The position numbers were made by a program, and so were the translations under genes. Of a stretch of DNA of 64,000 bases, positions 51,276-60,354 are shown piece by piece. Source of the stretch: Rhodanobacter sp. MP7CTX1 (GTDB lineage: Bacteria; Pseudomonadota; Gammaproteobacteria; Xanthomonadales; Rhodanobacteraceae); the NCBI RefSeq assembly GCF_014205795.1, contig NZ_JACHCN010000016.1, positions 39,474 to 103,473 on the forward strand, read 5' to 3'. Below the pieces are notes generated by a model, which did not search any database, was not told the DNA's origin, and worked only from the letters and a program-made list of their open reading frames with translations. Numbering within the stretch: position 1 is the first letter of the stretch; each line of letters begins with the position of its first letter.

Positions 51276-51677
51276 ATGAAAACGACTCGAGTCATCGCCC
51301 GTGTAGCATTGGCACTTGCGAGCACCCTGGTGCTTCAACTGGCGCTGGCGCAGCAGCCAGGAGTCCATCGCACTGAGCTGCAGCGGCACGATATGAGTGT
51401 CCCTGGCTGGGAGGCTGTCGAAGTGCGCATCGACATCGATCCAGGAATGATCGTTCCCAATCACAAGCACCCCGGCGAAGAGGTTGTCTACGTTCTTCAT
51501 GGCTCGCTCGAGTATCGTCTCGAAGGCAGTCCCCCCGCGATGCTCAAGGCCGGCGATTCTCTCTTCATTCCGAAGGGAGTGGTCCACAACGTTAAGAATG
51601 TTGGAAGTGATAACGCGTCGGAAGTCTCGACGTATATCGTCGAAAAAGGAAAGCCTCTCGCCGAACCGGTTAAGTGA
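51276..51677 (+). CDS. Exported cupin domain protein
   Basis: A 133-residue protein with an N-terminal signal peptide (residues 1-25). The cupin metal motif is H63-K-H65-P-G-E-E-V, with E69 (or E68), and the second is F-I-P-K-G-V-V-H104. The fold should bind Fe, Mn or Zn in the periplasm. It follows the cytochrome gene by 68 bases and could be part of the same transcript. The function in sugar-acid oxidation, if any, is not known. The 246 bases after it hold no gene. Confidence 0.85.
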   Translation: MKTTRVIARVALALASTLVLQLALAQQPGVHRTELQRHDMSVPGWEAVEVRIDIDPGMIVPNHKHPGEEVVYVLHGSLEYRLEGSPPAMLKAGDSLFIPKGVVHNVKNVGSDNASEVSTYIVEKGKPLAEPVK

Positions 51678-51923
51678 TTCAGGTGATGACAATCATCGAC
51701 GCAACGCGCGCGTGACTCAATTACTTGGTAGCAAGCCGGCTTGACCAGCCCCATGTGTGCCTCGGATAAGGGCGCCCACCGAATTCGTCCGGCTTTGGGG
51801 CCCGTCTCCGCGCAATGCTTGGCTGCGCGATCGAGGCAGTCGGCCACTGCGCCCGCCGTCACATCACGGCAAACGGACGCGTCCCAACGATTACCTATCG
51901 CAATCGCTGGGACGGAAGGCCGA

Positions 51924-52673
51924 TCAGGCCCGCTGGCCACCAGAAGCCGTGATCCGTTCGCCGGTCACCCAGGCCGAATCGTCGGAGGCCAGGAACAGCG
52001 CTACGCGAGCGATGTCTTCTGGCTGGCCCGGGCGACCGAACGGGATCGTGGCGACCACGGCTTCGACGGCCTCTTGCGGCCAACCCAGAGCCGCGATGCC
52101 TTCGGTGATCGTGGCTCCGGGCGCGATGCTATTGACGCGAATCTTCTTCGGCGCGAGTTCGACCGAGGTCACGCGCGTGACGGAGTCCACAGCGCTCTTG
52201 GACGCAGCGTAGATCACCGAGTTGGGCATGTAGCCGATGCTGGCGATGGAACTAATGTTGATGATGCTGCCGCCGTTCGGGCCGAAGTATTTCGCCGCCT
52301 CTTGCGTTGCAGTAATGACGCCGAGGACGTTCGTGCTGAACTCACGATGGAATTCCTCCTCCGTGGAGTCCTGCAAGGGTCCAAAGGCGTAGACGCCCGC
52401 ATTGTTCACCAGGATGTCGAGCGTGCCAAAGGCGCGTTTCGACTCTTCGAACAGTCGCTGGATATCGGCGGTCTTCGAGAAGTCGGCCCGGATGGCTATA
52501 GCCTTGCCGCCGGAACTCTTGATCTCGGCGACCAGGGCATTCGCCGCTTCCTTGCTGGTCGAGTAGTTCACGACGACCGAGGCGCCGGACTGGGCGAAAA
52601 GCTTGGCGATGCCGGCACCGATGCCTTTGGAGGCGCCGGTGACGACGGCGACCTTGCCGGTAAGTGTAGTCAT
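51924..52673 (-). CDS. SDR family oxidoreductase (glucose 1-dehydrogenase/FabG-like)
   Basis: Classical SDR of 249 residues. Cofactor motif T-G-A-S-K-G-I-G, then N-N-A-G-V-Y, the catalytic S-S-I-A-S and Y-A-A-S-K, and the C-terminal G-x-x-I-T-A-S-G-G. Asn-Tyr-Ser after strand 2 (V-V-N-Y-S-T-S) fits NADP(H). It is convergent with the cupin gene and divergent from the monooxygenase gene at 52918. The ATG at 52673 is the family start; the ORF extends 29 codons. Confidence 0.9.
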   Translation of the reverse strand: MTTLTGKVAVVTGASKGIGAGIAKLFAQSGASVVVNYSTSKEAANALVAEIKSSGGKAIAIRADFSKTADIQRLFEESKRAFGTLDILVNNAGVYAFGPLQDSTEEEFHREFSTNVLGVITATQEAAKYFGPNGGSIINISSIASIGYMPNSVIYAASKSAVDSVTRVTSVELAPKKIRVNSIAPGATITEGIAALGWPQEAVEAVVATIPFGRPGQPEDIARVALFLASDDSAWVTGERITASGGQRA

Positions 52674-52917
52674 GATTTTGTGTCCTGCAGTGACGGCGCC
52701 ACGTTGGCGTCTGGATGCACTGTCGTCGATCGATGGACACGCGAGTAGGTGCGTCGACAACTAAGACTTATTCGTCAAATGGATGGCTCCCCACGCTCAA
52801 AATGGGCGAACATGTCCAATAGTGGGCCGTCGAGAAAAGGAAGATCGTCGCTATCTGAGCAAGCCCTATCACCACGGATTCGCAGAGCCGTGACCTTCAT
52901 TTCAGGAGTAGCATTCC

Positions 52918-53220
52918 ATGACCAAATTTGCCTTGTTCGTCCGTCTCGAAGCCAAGCCCGGCCAGGAGGCTGCCCTCGCCGACTTCCTCGCCAGCGCACT
53001 GCCGCTCGCCAATGCCGAGTTGGGTACCGTCGCTTGGTTTGCGTTGCAGTTCGGCCCTTCGACATTTGGCATTTTCGACGCCTTTGCAGACGAGGAGGGT
53101 CGTCAAGCTCACCTGCGCGGCCCCATCGCGGCTGCATTGATGGCCAACGCCGCTGCCTTGCTCAGCACCCCGCCGACCATTGAGAAGGTCGATCTGCTAG
53201 CGACGAAATTGCCTGGCTAA
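52918..53220 (+). CDS. Antibiotic biosynthesis monooxygenase (ABM) family protein
   Basis: A 100-residue ferredoxin-like dimeric domain: F-V-R-L-E-A-K-P-G-Q-E-A-A-L-A-D-F-L, then A-W-F-A-L-Q-F-G-P and F-G-I-F-D-A-F-A-D-E-E-G-R-Q-A-H-L. The ABM fold includes monooxygenases and signal-degrading enzymes acting on quinones. It is followed by a LysR gene on the opposite strand and preceded by a divergent SDR, an arrangement seen for quinone or aromatic detoxification. AGGAGTAG lies a few bases before the ATG. Confidence 0.85.
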   Translation: MTKFALFVRLEAKPGQEAALADFLASALPLANAELGTVAWFALQFGPSTFGIFDAFADEEGRQAHLRGPIAAALMANAAALLSTPPTIEKVDLLATKLPG

Positions 53221-53328
53221 CAGACTTTGGCGGCGGTCCGCGCCGATGCGGGCATCGAACCGACGATTGCACGCATGCGCAGCATGCTTCGATCGTGACG
53301 CCACAGCTGCACCGCGCAAGCTCGAAGC

Positions 53329-54213
53329 CTAGCGACGAAGTTCCGCGATCAGATACTCGACCAGCGCGCGTGCCGAGGGCTTCGGTCGTCGGCCTGGAGT
53401 GAACATGCCGTGGACTTCGATCTCGCCCATCTTCCAGTCGGGAAGTAGCTGAATCAGCGAGCCACTGGCGAGTTCCGCGCGACAGCCCCACAGCGACGTG
53501 GTCACGACACCGATCCCCGCCACGGCGGCCGCTACCGCCGCCTCGTTGAAGGATACGGTCAGGCGGGAGTTGATGCGGACCGATACGCTTTGGCCATCCT
53601 TCTGAAACGACCATGTGCCGGCGTTCGTTCCAGCAGGCCCGACGATGGCCGCGTGAGCAGCCAAGTCTGCGGGCGTCTGGGGCGTACCCCTCGACGTCAG
53701 ATAAGTCGGGGACGCCGCGATCAACCGCTGCGTCCGCCCGATCACTCGCGCGGTGGCGCTCGAGTCGGCCAATTCGCCGAGTCGTAGTGCGACATCGACA
53801 CCTTCTTTGATGGTGTCTTGCCGTTGATCGCTCATCAACAAGCTGACGTTTAGTTCCGGATGATGCGCAAGGAAGCCTGGCATCAAGGGGATGATTTCGC
53901 GCACGCCAAAGCTTGCAGGCATGGCCACACGTAATGACCCGCGCAGTTCCCGCGATCCACGAGCAGTGTGATCGGCTTCCTCAAGCGACGACAGGATCGC
54001 TTCGACACGGATGAGGTAGTCGTTGCCGACGTCAGTCAGCGTGACAGCCCGCGTCGTGCGGGTAACCAAGGCCGCGCCAACGTCTTCCTCCAAAGCCGCG
54101 ATGATCCGCGATACTGACGGCTGTGAAAGATCAAGTTCTCGCGCCGCAGCAGAGAAGCTTCCCGTGCGGGCAACGCGCACGAAAAGTCGGAGCGCCAGCA
54201 GCTTGTCGTTCAT
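53329..54213 (-). CDS. LysR family transcriptional regulator
   Basis: Regulator of 294 residues. The HTH is in residues 1-60: T-G-S-F-S-A-A-A-R-E-L-D-L-S-Q-P-S-V-S-R and L-E-E-D-V-G-A-A-L-V-T-R-T-T-R. The substrate domain has V-D-V-A-L-R-L-G-E-L and V-A-G-I-G-V-V-T. The ATG at 54213 is the family start. Convergent with the ABM gene, it may control that gene and the SDR. Copy 2 of the 165-bp repeat starts 72 bases upstream of its start. Confidence 0.9.
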   Translation of the reverse strand: MNDKLLALRLFVRVARTGSFSAAARELDLSQPSVSRIIAALEEDVGAALVTRTTRAVTLTDVGNDYLIRVEAILSSLEEADHTARGSRELRGSLRVAMPASFGVREIIPLMPGFLAHHPELNVSLLMSDQRQDTIKEGVDVALRLGELADSSATARVIGRTQRLIAASPTYLTSRGTPQTPADLAAHAAIVGPAGTNAGTWSFQKDGQSVSVRINSRLTVSFNEAAVAAAVAGIGVVTTSLWGCRAELASGSLIQLLPDWKMGEIEVHGMFTPGRRPKPSARALVEYLIAELRR

Positions 54214-54284
54214 TCGCGGAGTGTGTCTTAGACCGAGCGGTGGCGGCAAGTAGGCCCTGGCGCTGATTCCGATACCCTCGGACA

Positions 54285-54452
54285 CCCATGTATGTGCACT
54301 TTTGGAAACCAAAGTATGTGTAGTGGAGACGTCTTGTGTACGTACTTTGCTGACTTTTGGGTAGCAGAGTATGTACGCGGCTAACTAGAACAAAAGCTTA
54401 GGCGATCATGCTCGTTGGGTGCATTTCTGATTTGACAACCAAAGTATGTGCT
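54285..54452 (+). repeat. ~165-bp repeat element, copy 2
   Basis: Direct partner of the element at 46615. Motif copies CCCATGTATGTGC (54285-54297), CCAAAGTATGTGT (54309-54321) and CCAAAGTATGTGC (54439-54451) have the same 24- and 130-base spacings. A fourth copy, GCAGAGTATGTAC, is at 54364-54376. GTACGTACTTTGCT and AGCAGAGTATGTAC form an inverted repeat around it. Both copies point the same way and bracket 46.8-54.3 kb. Confidence 0.7.
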
Positions 54453-54945
54453 GGACGGGCCGATGGAGCATTTCAGCCATCTTGCCTTCGAGCAGATAGA
54501 GTAACGGTGAGCTCGCAATTAGTCGCCGTCTTACCTCCATCGCGACTCACCATCGTATCCGCAGCTCACCCTTGAGCCCCCTCGGAGCTCGATGACATCA
54601 GCAACGAAATTTCCGTAGACGTCTTCGTGTATCAGCTCTGTAGAGCCTCTAGTCCAAATGCGGAGACGATGGTCTTCGCCACAGGTTGCCAATAGTCCGT
54701 CGTGGAGAAACCTGACCGGCGAACGGCTGCGTCATGCGCTTTGAAAGACGCCAATTCGTGTAGATCGCGAATTGCTGATTGGCGCGATGCCGCGTAGTGC
54801 GAAGTGCGACTGGTGCTATCCCGTACTGGCGTTCACGGCTGTCCATGAGTACGCCGCCGCAACAAGCGTGTGCCCGGCTCGCCATCCTCAAAATGAAAAG
54901 TGGCCGGTTCCCCGGCCACCCTTCAAGCGTGTCACTGAACCAGGA
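54453..54945. other. Intergenic region with no supported gene
   Basis: About 490 bases between repeat copy 2 and the S53 protease stop. Short frames are open on both strands, none with a convincing start or domain. The sequence is less GC-rich than average. Together with the repeat it makes a 730-base gap between LysR and the protease. Confidence 0.5.
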
Positions 54946-57900
54946 TCAGTGGCTCGAGCCAATGCTGGTGTTCTGACCACCAGCCGCCGAGCCTTGCAGA
55001 CGGCTCGCCTGCACCTGCGTGCCCGCCGGGATGACCAACGGATTGCCCGCGGCGTCGGCGACCCTGAACGACTGGAAGCCGCTGCCATTGCTTTGCCACT
55101 GGTAGACGTCGCCGGCCGTACCCACCCACAGGATGTCGGCCAGGCCATCGCCGTCATAGTCGGCAATGCTCGCCATGGCATAGCCCGGAGCGACGTTGAG
55201 AGTTTGCTGCGACTGCACGGCGAAACCGTTCATCTGCCACCACGCCATCTGATTGCCAGCTGGGTTGGTCCAGATCAGATCGGTATTACCGTCGCCGTCC
55301 ACATCACCCGCACCAAACAACACGAAACCAGCCGGATGATCGGCAATACGGTGAGTGACAAAACCGCCCTGCTGGTCGTTGATCCACACATAGACGCTGT
55401 TGTCGGTCGTGCTGGTCCACACGATATCGGCGTAACCATCGCCGTTCACATCGGCCAGGGTCGGAATAAAACCCGCGGCCACGGTGGTGATCGGCGAGAT
55501 GGTGGCTTCATATTGGAACGTTGTCCAACTGTAGGCGACCTTCCACCAGCCGAACTGGTGCGTTGTCGCGTTGAACCAGAACAGTTGCGATTGCTTGCTG
55601 CCATCGGGCGTACCCGCGCCGATCAATTTCCATCCGGCGCCATAGGAACTGCCGATCGACATCGGGAAATAGTTACCGGTGCCATCGCCGTCCCACAGAT
55701 ACAGGTGATTGTCCGGCCCGGTCCACGCCAACTGGCCAGCACCATTGCCACCAAGAATATTGCCGATGGCACCGATACCGTACCCGGCGGCAATCGATTG
55801 AGTCGCTGTCTGCACAACCACCGAGCCCTTCATGCCCAGCGAGGTGAAGGTGCCCTTCGCCGGATCCACCAACGCGATATCGCTGAATCCATCGCCGACG
55901 CCATTGGAGGAGGACATGAAGTCGTACGGAGCCACATAGCCGCGCTGGAATGGCCGGTAGAACTTGGCGACCGCTTGCACCAGGTTCGTCACGTTGACGC
56001 TACCCAGACCGGTAGCATTGTCATAGCCAGCATTGGTCATCCAGGCGGGTGCCGGCGGGGTCAGGCTACCGGCGTAGGAAATGCCGAACTTCTCCACCTG
56101 CGCGCCTGAATAGCATTCCCTGGAACCAGCCAGGCAGGGTTCGGCGATGTCGCCTACGGTGATGTCGTTGAACACGCAACGGCTGTTGATCGCGGCACCG
56201 TTGGAGGAATTGCACGCGGCCAGCATCGCCGTGTTGGGCGAGCCATTGGTGCCATATTCCTTGGCTGCAAGAGAGTAGAACGCAGGCAGGATGTTGCCGC
56301 TACCAGGCAGAAGATATTTACTTCCGTCGTTCCCCACAGCCTGGTTGATCAACGCCTGCACGCCCGCCATTGCAGGTGCGGCGAACGACGTGCCGCCTGC
56401 GCTGTTGTAATACACGTCGTCAGGATTGCTGTAGTCGCAGGGCGTGCCACCGACGTTCGGATCGGACATGCAATACACCAGCGCGTGACCGAACAGCCCA
56501 TTGGCAGCGAACAACGACACATCGGGCAGGGTGCGGAAGTTGTAGTTGCTACTACCGTACACGCCTGTTTGCCATGGCTGCTGGAACCAGTTCGTGCTGG
56601 CGCCGCCGCCACCGCCAGCGGTATTCAAGAATGCCTGCTGCTCAGCCGGGCTAAGGTTGTTACAGGACTCAACGGCGCTGTCGAAATTGAGCAAGGGATA
56701 GATCACGCTGCTCGCGCACGAGTCGTTCCAGGTCATCTCCGGCACGTAGCTGACGGCAGAGGAATTCAAGGACAGGTTGGTTGAGGTCCAGTACTTGTTC
56801 GCCTCTCCCCGATCATCGAAATCGGTACCACCCACAGCAACGTTGTACGGCGTAGAACCCAGGCCGTTCACAGTTGAACCCTGGAAGGACACCTCCGCGC
56901 CTTGATCGCACGCCACCGCACCCGCGTCGCCGGACGAAACGAATACCGTTACGCCCTCCATCGAGGCTGTTTGCCAGAGGAAGCCGGCGAGACCGGCCAT
57001 GCCATCCACAAAGCCGTCCGGTTCACACTCACCGTAGCTCAGGCTCAGGATTCCCGGCATCACCGCGAAGCGGCTATCCGAGCCAAGGGTGATATTTTCT
57101 GCCGCCTGGAACGGGCCAAAAGTGGCTCCCCCCTGATCGCTGCACGATGCGACCACGATGTTGGCATCCGGTGCAGCCGCGCCGGCCCATTCGGCATCCA
57201 GCGCTGCCTCGCCTTCGTCCGGATAAACCGCGCCCGGATCGGGGCAACTGGTGTCTGCCGGATAAAGGAGTGGCTGGATATAGCTCACCGTGCCGGTGGC
57301 GTTGGCTGGCAGGAATGCCTGGCGGAAAGCCTGGATGTCCGACGGCAGCACGTCCGACTGCTCAAGCACGACCACCGTCTGTCCTGCACCGCGAATCTGC
57401 GTGCCCTGTTGCCAGAGCGGATTGACGTTGTAGATCGTATTGAAGTCAGCCGGTGCCACGTCATACGCCGTACCGGAATTCGTTCCAGGCGGCACGGTGA
57501 AGTTTGGTGCTGATGCATCCTTGGTTGCGGTCTGCCATTGCCCGCTCTTCTTGTCTTTCTTCACCAGTCCGACATTGCGATAAAGCGGCTTCGGAAAGAA
57601 GTTGTGCAAAGGAGCCGCATTCTGCACTAGCGGCTGCAATGCAGCCGGAATCTGCTCCGCTCCGGCGTTGGCGAAATGCTGCTCGCCGTTGACCGAGTAG
57701 CTATGCAAGCTGGTATTGAATGCCTTGCCAAGGGCTCCGGCGGTGCCGGAGAAGTGAATGGTCATTCCCGTCGGCGATACCGAATTGACGGTCAAGCCCT
57801 GTGACTTGATCCATTGCGTCACCTTGTCGATATCCGACTGCGCGGGTCCGAACATCTGACCGATCTGCGTGGGCGTCAGCCAATGATGGAAATAGGGTGA

Positions 57901-58230
57901 GCTCGGATTGGTCAGCTGGGCCGAGTAGGCGTCTGCATCCTTCTGCTTGTCATCGCTTCGCTTCAGCAGCAGCGTGACGTTGCGGATCAGCTGCGTGGAA
58001 GGCAGCGGCCCCGTGTCGTATTTGGCTACTGCCAATACCGGTCGACTACCCTGCACGGTCGCCAGTTTGCCGTTGTCGATCGCGTCGTGGATTCGCGGAC
58101 TGTCCGGCTGATAATCCGGATAAGCATTTGTTGCTTGTGGTGTCGCCGCCGACCCCACCGGTGACACGACGCCCCCGAGCGTCATGGCCAGCGCTACGCA
58201 CCATGGCCGATACCGTCTTTCAATAAGCAT
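54946..58230 (-). CDS. S53 family serine-carboxyl peptidase (sedolisin/xanthomonalisin type) with FG-GAP repeats
   Basis: Exported acid protease of 1094 residues. A signal peptide (residues 1-30) precedes a pro-domain (about 60-200) with N-P-S-S-P-Y-F-H-H-W-L-T-P-x-Q. In the S53 domain E341 and D345 form the E-x3-D pair (G-E341-A-A-L-D345-A-E-W), S-S-G-D-A-G carries the oxyanion Asp, and S615 in G-G-T-S615-F-A-A-P is the nucleophile. After about residue 760, several FG-GAP/VCBS units with D-x-N/D-G-D-G-x-x-D calcium loops form a probable beta-propeller (A-D-V-N-G-D-G-Y-A-D-I, G-D-V-D-G-D-G-N-T-D-L). AGGGA precedes the ATG. Confidence 0.92.
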   Translation of the reverse strand: MLIERRYRPWCVALAMTLGGVVSPVGSAATPQATNAYPDYQPDSPRIHDAIDNGKLATVQGSRPVLAVAKYDTGPLPSTQLIRNVTLLLKRSDDKQKDADAYSAQLTNPSSPYFHHWLTPTQIGQMFGPAQSDIDKVTQWIKSQGLTVNSVSPTGMTIHFSGTAGALGKAFNTSLHSYSVNGEQHFANAGAEQIPAALQPLVQNAAPLHNFFPKPLYRNVGLVKKDKKSGQWQTATKDASAPNFTVPPGTNSGTAYDVAPADFNTIYNVNPLWQQGTQIRGAGQTVVVLEQSDVLPSDIQAFRQAFLPANATGTVSYIQPLLYPADTSCPDPGAVYPDEGEAALDAEWAGAAAPDANIVVASCSDQGGATFGPFQAAENITLGSDSRFAVMPGILSLSYGECEPDGFVDGMAGLAGFLWQTASMEGVTVFVSSGDAGAVACDQGAEVSFQGSTVNGLGSTPYNVAVGGTDFDDRGEANKYWTSTNLSLNSSAVSYVPEMTWNDSCASSVIYPLLNFDSAVESCNNLSPAEQQAFLNTAGGGGGASTNWFQQPWQTGVYGSSNYNFRTLPDVSLFAANGLFGHALVYCMSDPNVGGTPCDYSNPDDVYYNSAGGTSFAAPAMAGVQALINQAVGNDGSKYLLPGSGNILPAFYSLAAKEYGTNGSPNTAMLAACNSSNGAAINSRCVFNDITVGDIAEPCLAGSRECYSGAQVEKFGISYAGSLTPPAPAWMTNAGYDNATGLGSVNVTNLVQAVAKFYRPFQRGYVAPYDFMSSSNGVGDGFSDIALVDPAKGTFTSLGMKGSVVVQTATQSIAAGYGIGAIGNILGGNGAGQLAWTGPDNHLYLWDGDGTGNYFPMSIGSSYGAGWKLIGAGTPDGSKQSQLFWFNATTHQFGWWKVAYSWTTFQYEATISPITTVAAGFIPTLADVNGDGYADIVWTSTTDNSVYVWINDQQGGFVTHRIADHPAGFVLFGAGDVDGDGNTDLIWTNPAGNQMAWWQMNGFAVQSQQTLNVAPGYAMASIADYDGDGLADILWVGTAGDVYQWQSNGSGFQSFRVADAAGNPLVIPAGTQVQASRLQGSAAGGQNTSIGSSH

Positions 58231-59182
58231 CAGATATTCCCTGAGGGAAAATGAGAGACGCCACCCAAGGCCGAGCGGGATGCTTTGCGCCCCCGTTTCT
58301 TCTGGCCTAGGCCTTCCCGTGACGTCTTGCGCGGACACCCCCTCTTTGGCGCCCGGGCCGCCATACGCTACAGCGAGGAGCCTTTTTTCTCACAAACCAA
58401 AACTTACCTCATGCTCACCAAATCCTTCCTTGTCGCTCACCAAATCTTTCCATGCGATCGCGCATGGAAACCAGATCGCCTGTTCAAGACACCGCGTGGA
58501 GCGGTCGTCCAAGTCCGTAGCCTTCCAGATGTCTATGCGGAGAAATTCCAGTGCGACGCCGATCAGGAAAAGAGCGCCGAAGAAGACTCGATCACGATGA
58601 TTCCGAGTCGCTCACCAAGCTTTCTAGTGTGAGCAGTGCTTGGGAATGAACTGCGATGATCACCGGCAGTTCAATGAGCTATCTGCGGTCCACACGAAGG
58701 GTGCTACGCCGCTCCTTAGCTATGCGCGGCAACATTTTCGCTCAACAACGCACCCAACCACGTGAGGACGAGTACGTTGTCCGGATTGCTTCGCGGTGAG
58801 TTCTATAGCAAGGCGCGATGCCTGCAAGCGGAGCGCATGGCAAATCCGAGCAAAAATGCTCTTTCGACAAAAGTGAATTGCGCCATCGACTAATTGTTGA
58901 AGCGATCAGATCCGACTATCGTGCACGCCATCGAGTTCCTGTCCACCCGCTACCGCGTTTTGCGATGAGCGGGCCAGACAACCTGGCGACCAGAATGAAT
59001 CCGGCCGATATCGAATTCGGTGCTGCAGATCGGTGAACGCTCCTCTGACGAATTGGCTCGTTGTGCTGGCTCAACGGCCTGCCTGCGCAGGGGGGTTCTC
59101 GTTTCTACGGTGATGGACGCCGCGGAGCTGTCGGTCCGATCGGCGTCAAGGCCAAACAACTATTCTTTTTTTGGAGTAAAGC
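58231..59182. other. Intergenic region with no supported gene
   Basis: About 950 bases, the largest gap in the window. Short ORFs exist on both strands but none has family similarity or a good start. GCTCACCAAATC is repeated at 58413 and 58435 (22-base period), and TTTTTT occurs near 58383. I see no RNA gene. Confidence 0.5.
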
Positions 59183-59890
59183 ATGAGCACATCACAAAAG
59201 GTTGTCGTCGTTACCGGCGCGTCGCAAGGCATTGGCGCTGAAGTCGTGAAGGCGTTTCGAAAGCTCGACTACCGCGTTGTCGCGACCTCGCGCACGATCA
59301 AGCCGTCGGACGATCCGAACATCCTGACGGTAGCTGGTGATATCGGTGATCCGGCAACCGCCCAGCGTGTCATCTCCGAAGGTGTCGCGCGATTTGGCCG
59401 GATCGACACGCTGGTGAACAACGCCGGCATCTTCATCGGCAAGCCTTTCACCGAAAACACCACTGAAGACTACAACGCCGTCATGAACGTGAATATGGCC
59501 GGCTTCTTTTACATCACCAAACTCGCCATCGCCGAAATGGAAAAGCATGCGAGCGGCCACGTGGTAACTGTCACCGGCAGCATCAGCAACGGTATCAGCG
59601 GCGCGCACATGACACTGGCGGCGATGACCAAGGGTGGCTTGAACGCAGCTACCAGGACGCTGGCGATTGAATACGCCAAGCAGGGCATCCGCGTGAACGC
59701 CGTCGCACCGGGCGTTACCAAGACGCCAATGCATCCTGTGGAATATCACGACATGCTGGGCGGCTTCCATCCGCTGGGCCGCATGGGCGAAGCGAGCGAA
59801 GTCGCCAGCGCCATCGTGTTCCTGGATTCGGCAGAGTTCATCACGGGAGAAATCCTGCACGTCGATGGCGGCCAGAGCGCCGGACGGTAA
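59183..59890 (+). CDS. SDR family oxidoreductase
   Basis: Classical SDR of 235 residues. T-G-A-S-Q-G-I-G is the cofactor motif, then T-S-R-T-I-K after strand 2 (Arg suggests NADPH) and N-N-A-G-I-F. The catalytic region is unusual: the normal Ser and Y-x-x-x-K segment reads T-V-T-G-S-I-S-N-G-I-S-G-A-H-M-T-L-A-A-M-T-K, with Met in place of Tyr. The enzyme may therefore be inactive in reduction or act differently. TTGGAGT precedes the ATG. Convergent with nothing near; a hairpin follows. Confidence 0.85.
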   Translation: MSTSQKVVVVTGASQGIGAEVVKAFRKLDYRVVATSRTIKPSDDPNILTVAGDIGDPATAQRVISEGVARFGRIDTLVNNAGIFIGKPFTENTTEDYNAVMNVNMAGFFYITKLAIAEMEKHASGHVVTVTGSISNGISGAHMTLAAMTKGGLNAATRTLAIEYAKQGIRVNAVAPGVTKTPMHPVEYHDMLGGFHPLGRMGEASEVASAIVFLDSAEFITGEILHVDGGQSAGR

Positions 59891-60354
59891 GCGACGCCGA
59901 CGGAGCCGTTCGCGGCGTCGCGAAGGGCTCTGCATTGCTTCCTGCAAGGGCGAAATGATATGCGCGATACGCAATTCACCGATGAAAAAGACTAGCTTTC
60001 CACGCGTCTGATCCCCTCCCGCAAGAAGTCAGCTTCCGCAGCCGCTATCACCACGCCCCCGTACGGCGAGTTCAATAGGGTGGTGCTGCTCAATGAAGAA
60101 GGCGCGCTTGCGGGTACGAATGGCCGGCGTGATGACAGCCTCCCGGATATCGCGGTGGCGCCGTCATCTCGCTGACTTTTCCGGCCGCCGGACGGATGGC
60201 ATTCGACGTCAAACAGTCGCAGCCGGCCATCCCTGAAACGCCGAAAAATATATCGCCATCGTCAATGACGTCCCATCAGGTCGTTCCGCTGCGATAGCAG
60301 GACAACGCCAGGCGATTCAGGCCGGCGTTTTTCAGCGCGTCTACAGGAAACCAT
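59891..60354. other. Intergenic region with a hairpin after the SDR
   Basis: GCGACGCCG (59891-59899) pairs with CGGCGTCGC (59913-59921) directly after the SDR stop and may be a terminator, though no T-run follows. The rest, to the MFS start, has no frame I can assign. A pyrimidine/purine-mixed stretch around 60250-60350 leads into AGGAAACC, the ribosome binding site for the MFS gene. Confidence 0.5.

Noticed and set aside
51741..52748. 335-codon plus-strand ORF opposite the SDR
   Set aside because: The SDR on the other strand has all family motifs; this frame has none.
54772..56109. 445-codon plus-strand ORF opposite the S53 protease
   Set aside because: It is antisense to FG-GAP repeats and part of the protease, with no recognisable domain.
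58818..59036. 72-codon ORF upstream of the SDR at 59183
   Set aside because: No domain, no conserved start signal and a composition unlike its neighbours; kept as intergenic.
60055..60354. Possible remnant of an epimerase or SDR gene before the MFS gene
   Set aside because: A few residues on the minus strand recall a Rossmann-type end, but frames are broken and the match is too weak to claim.
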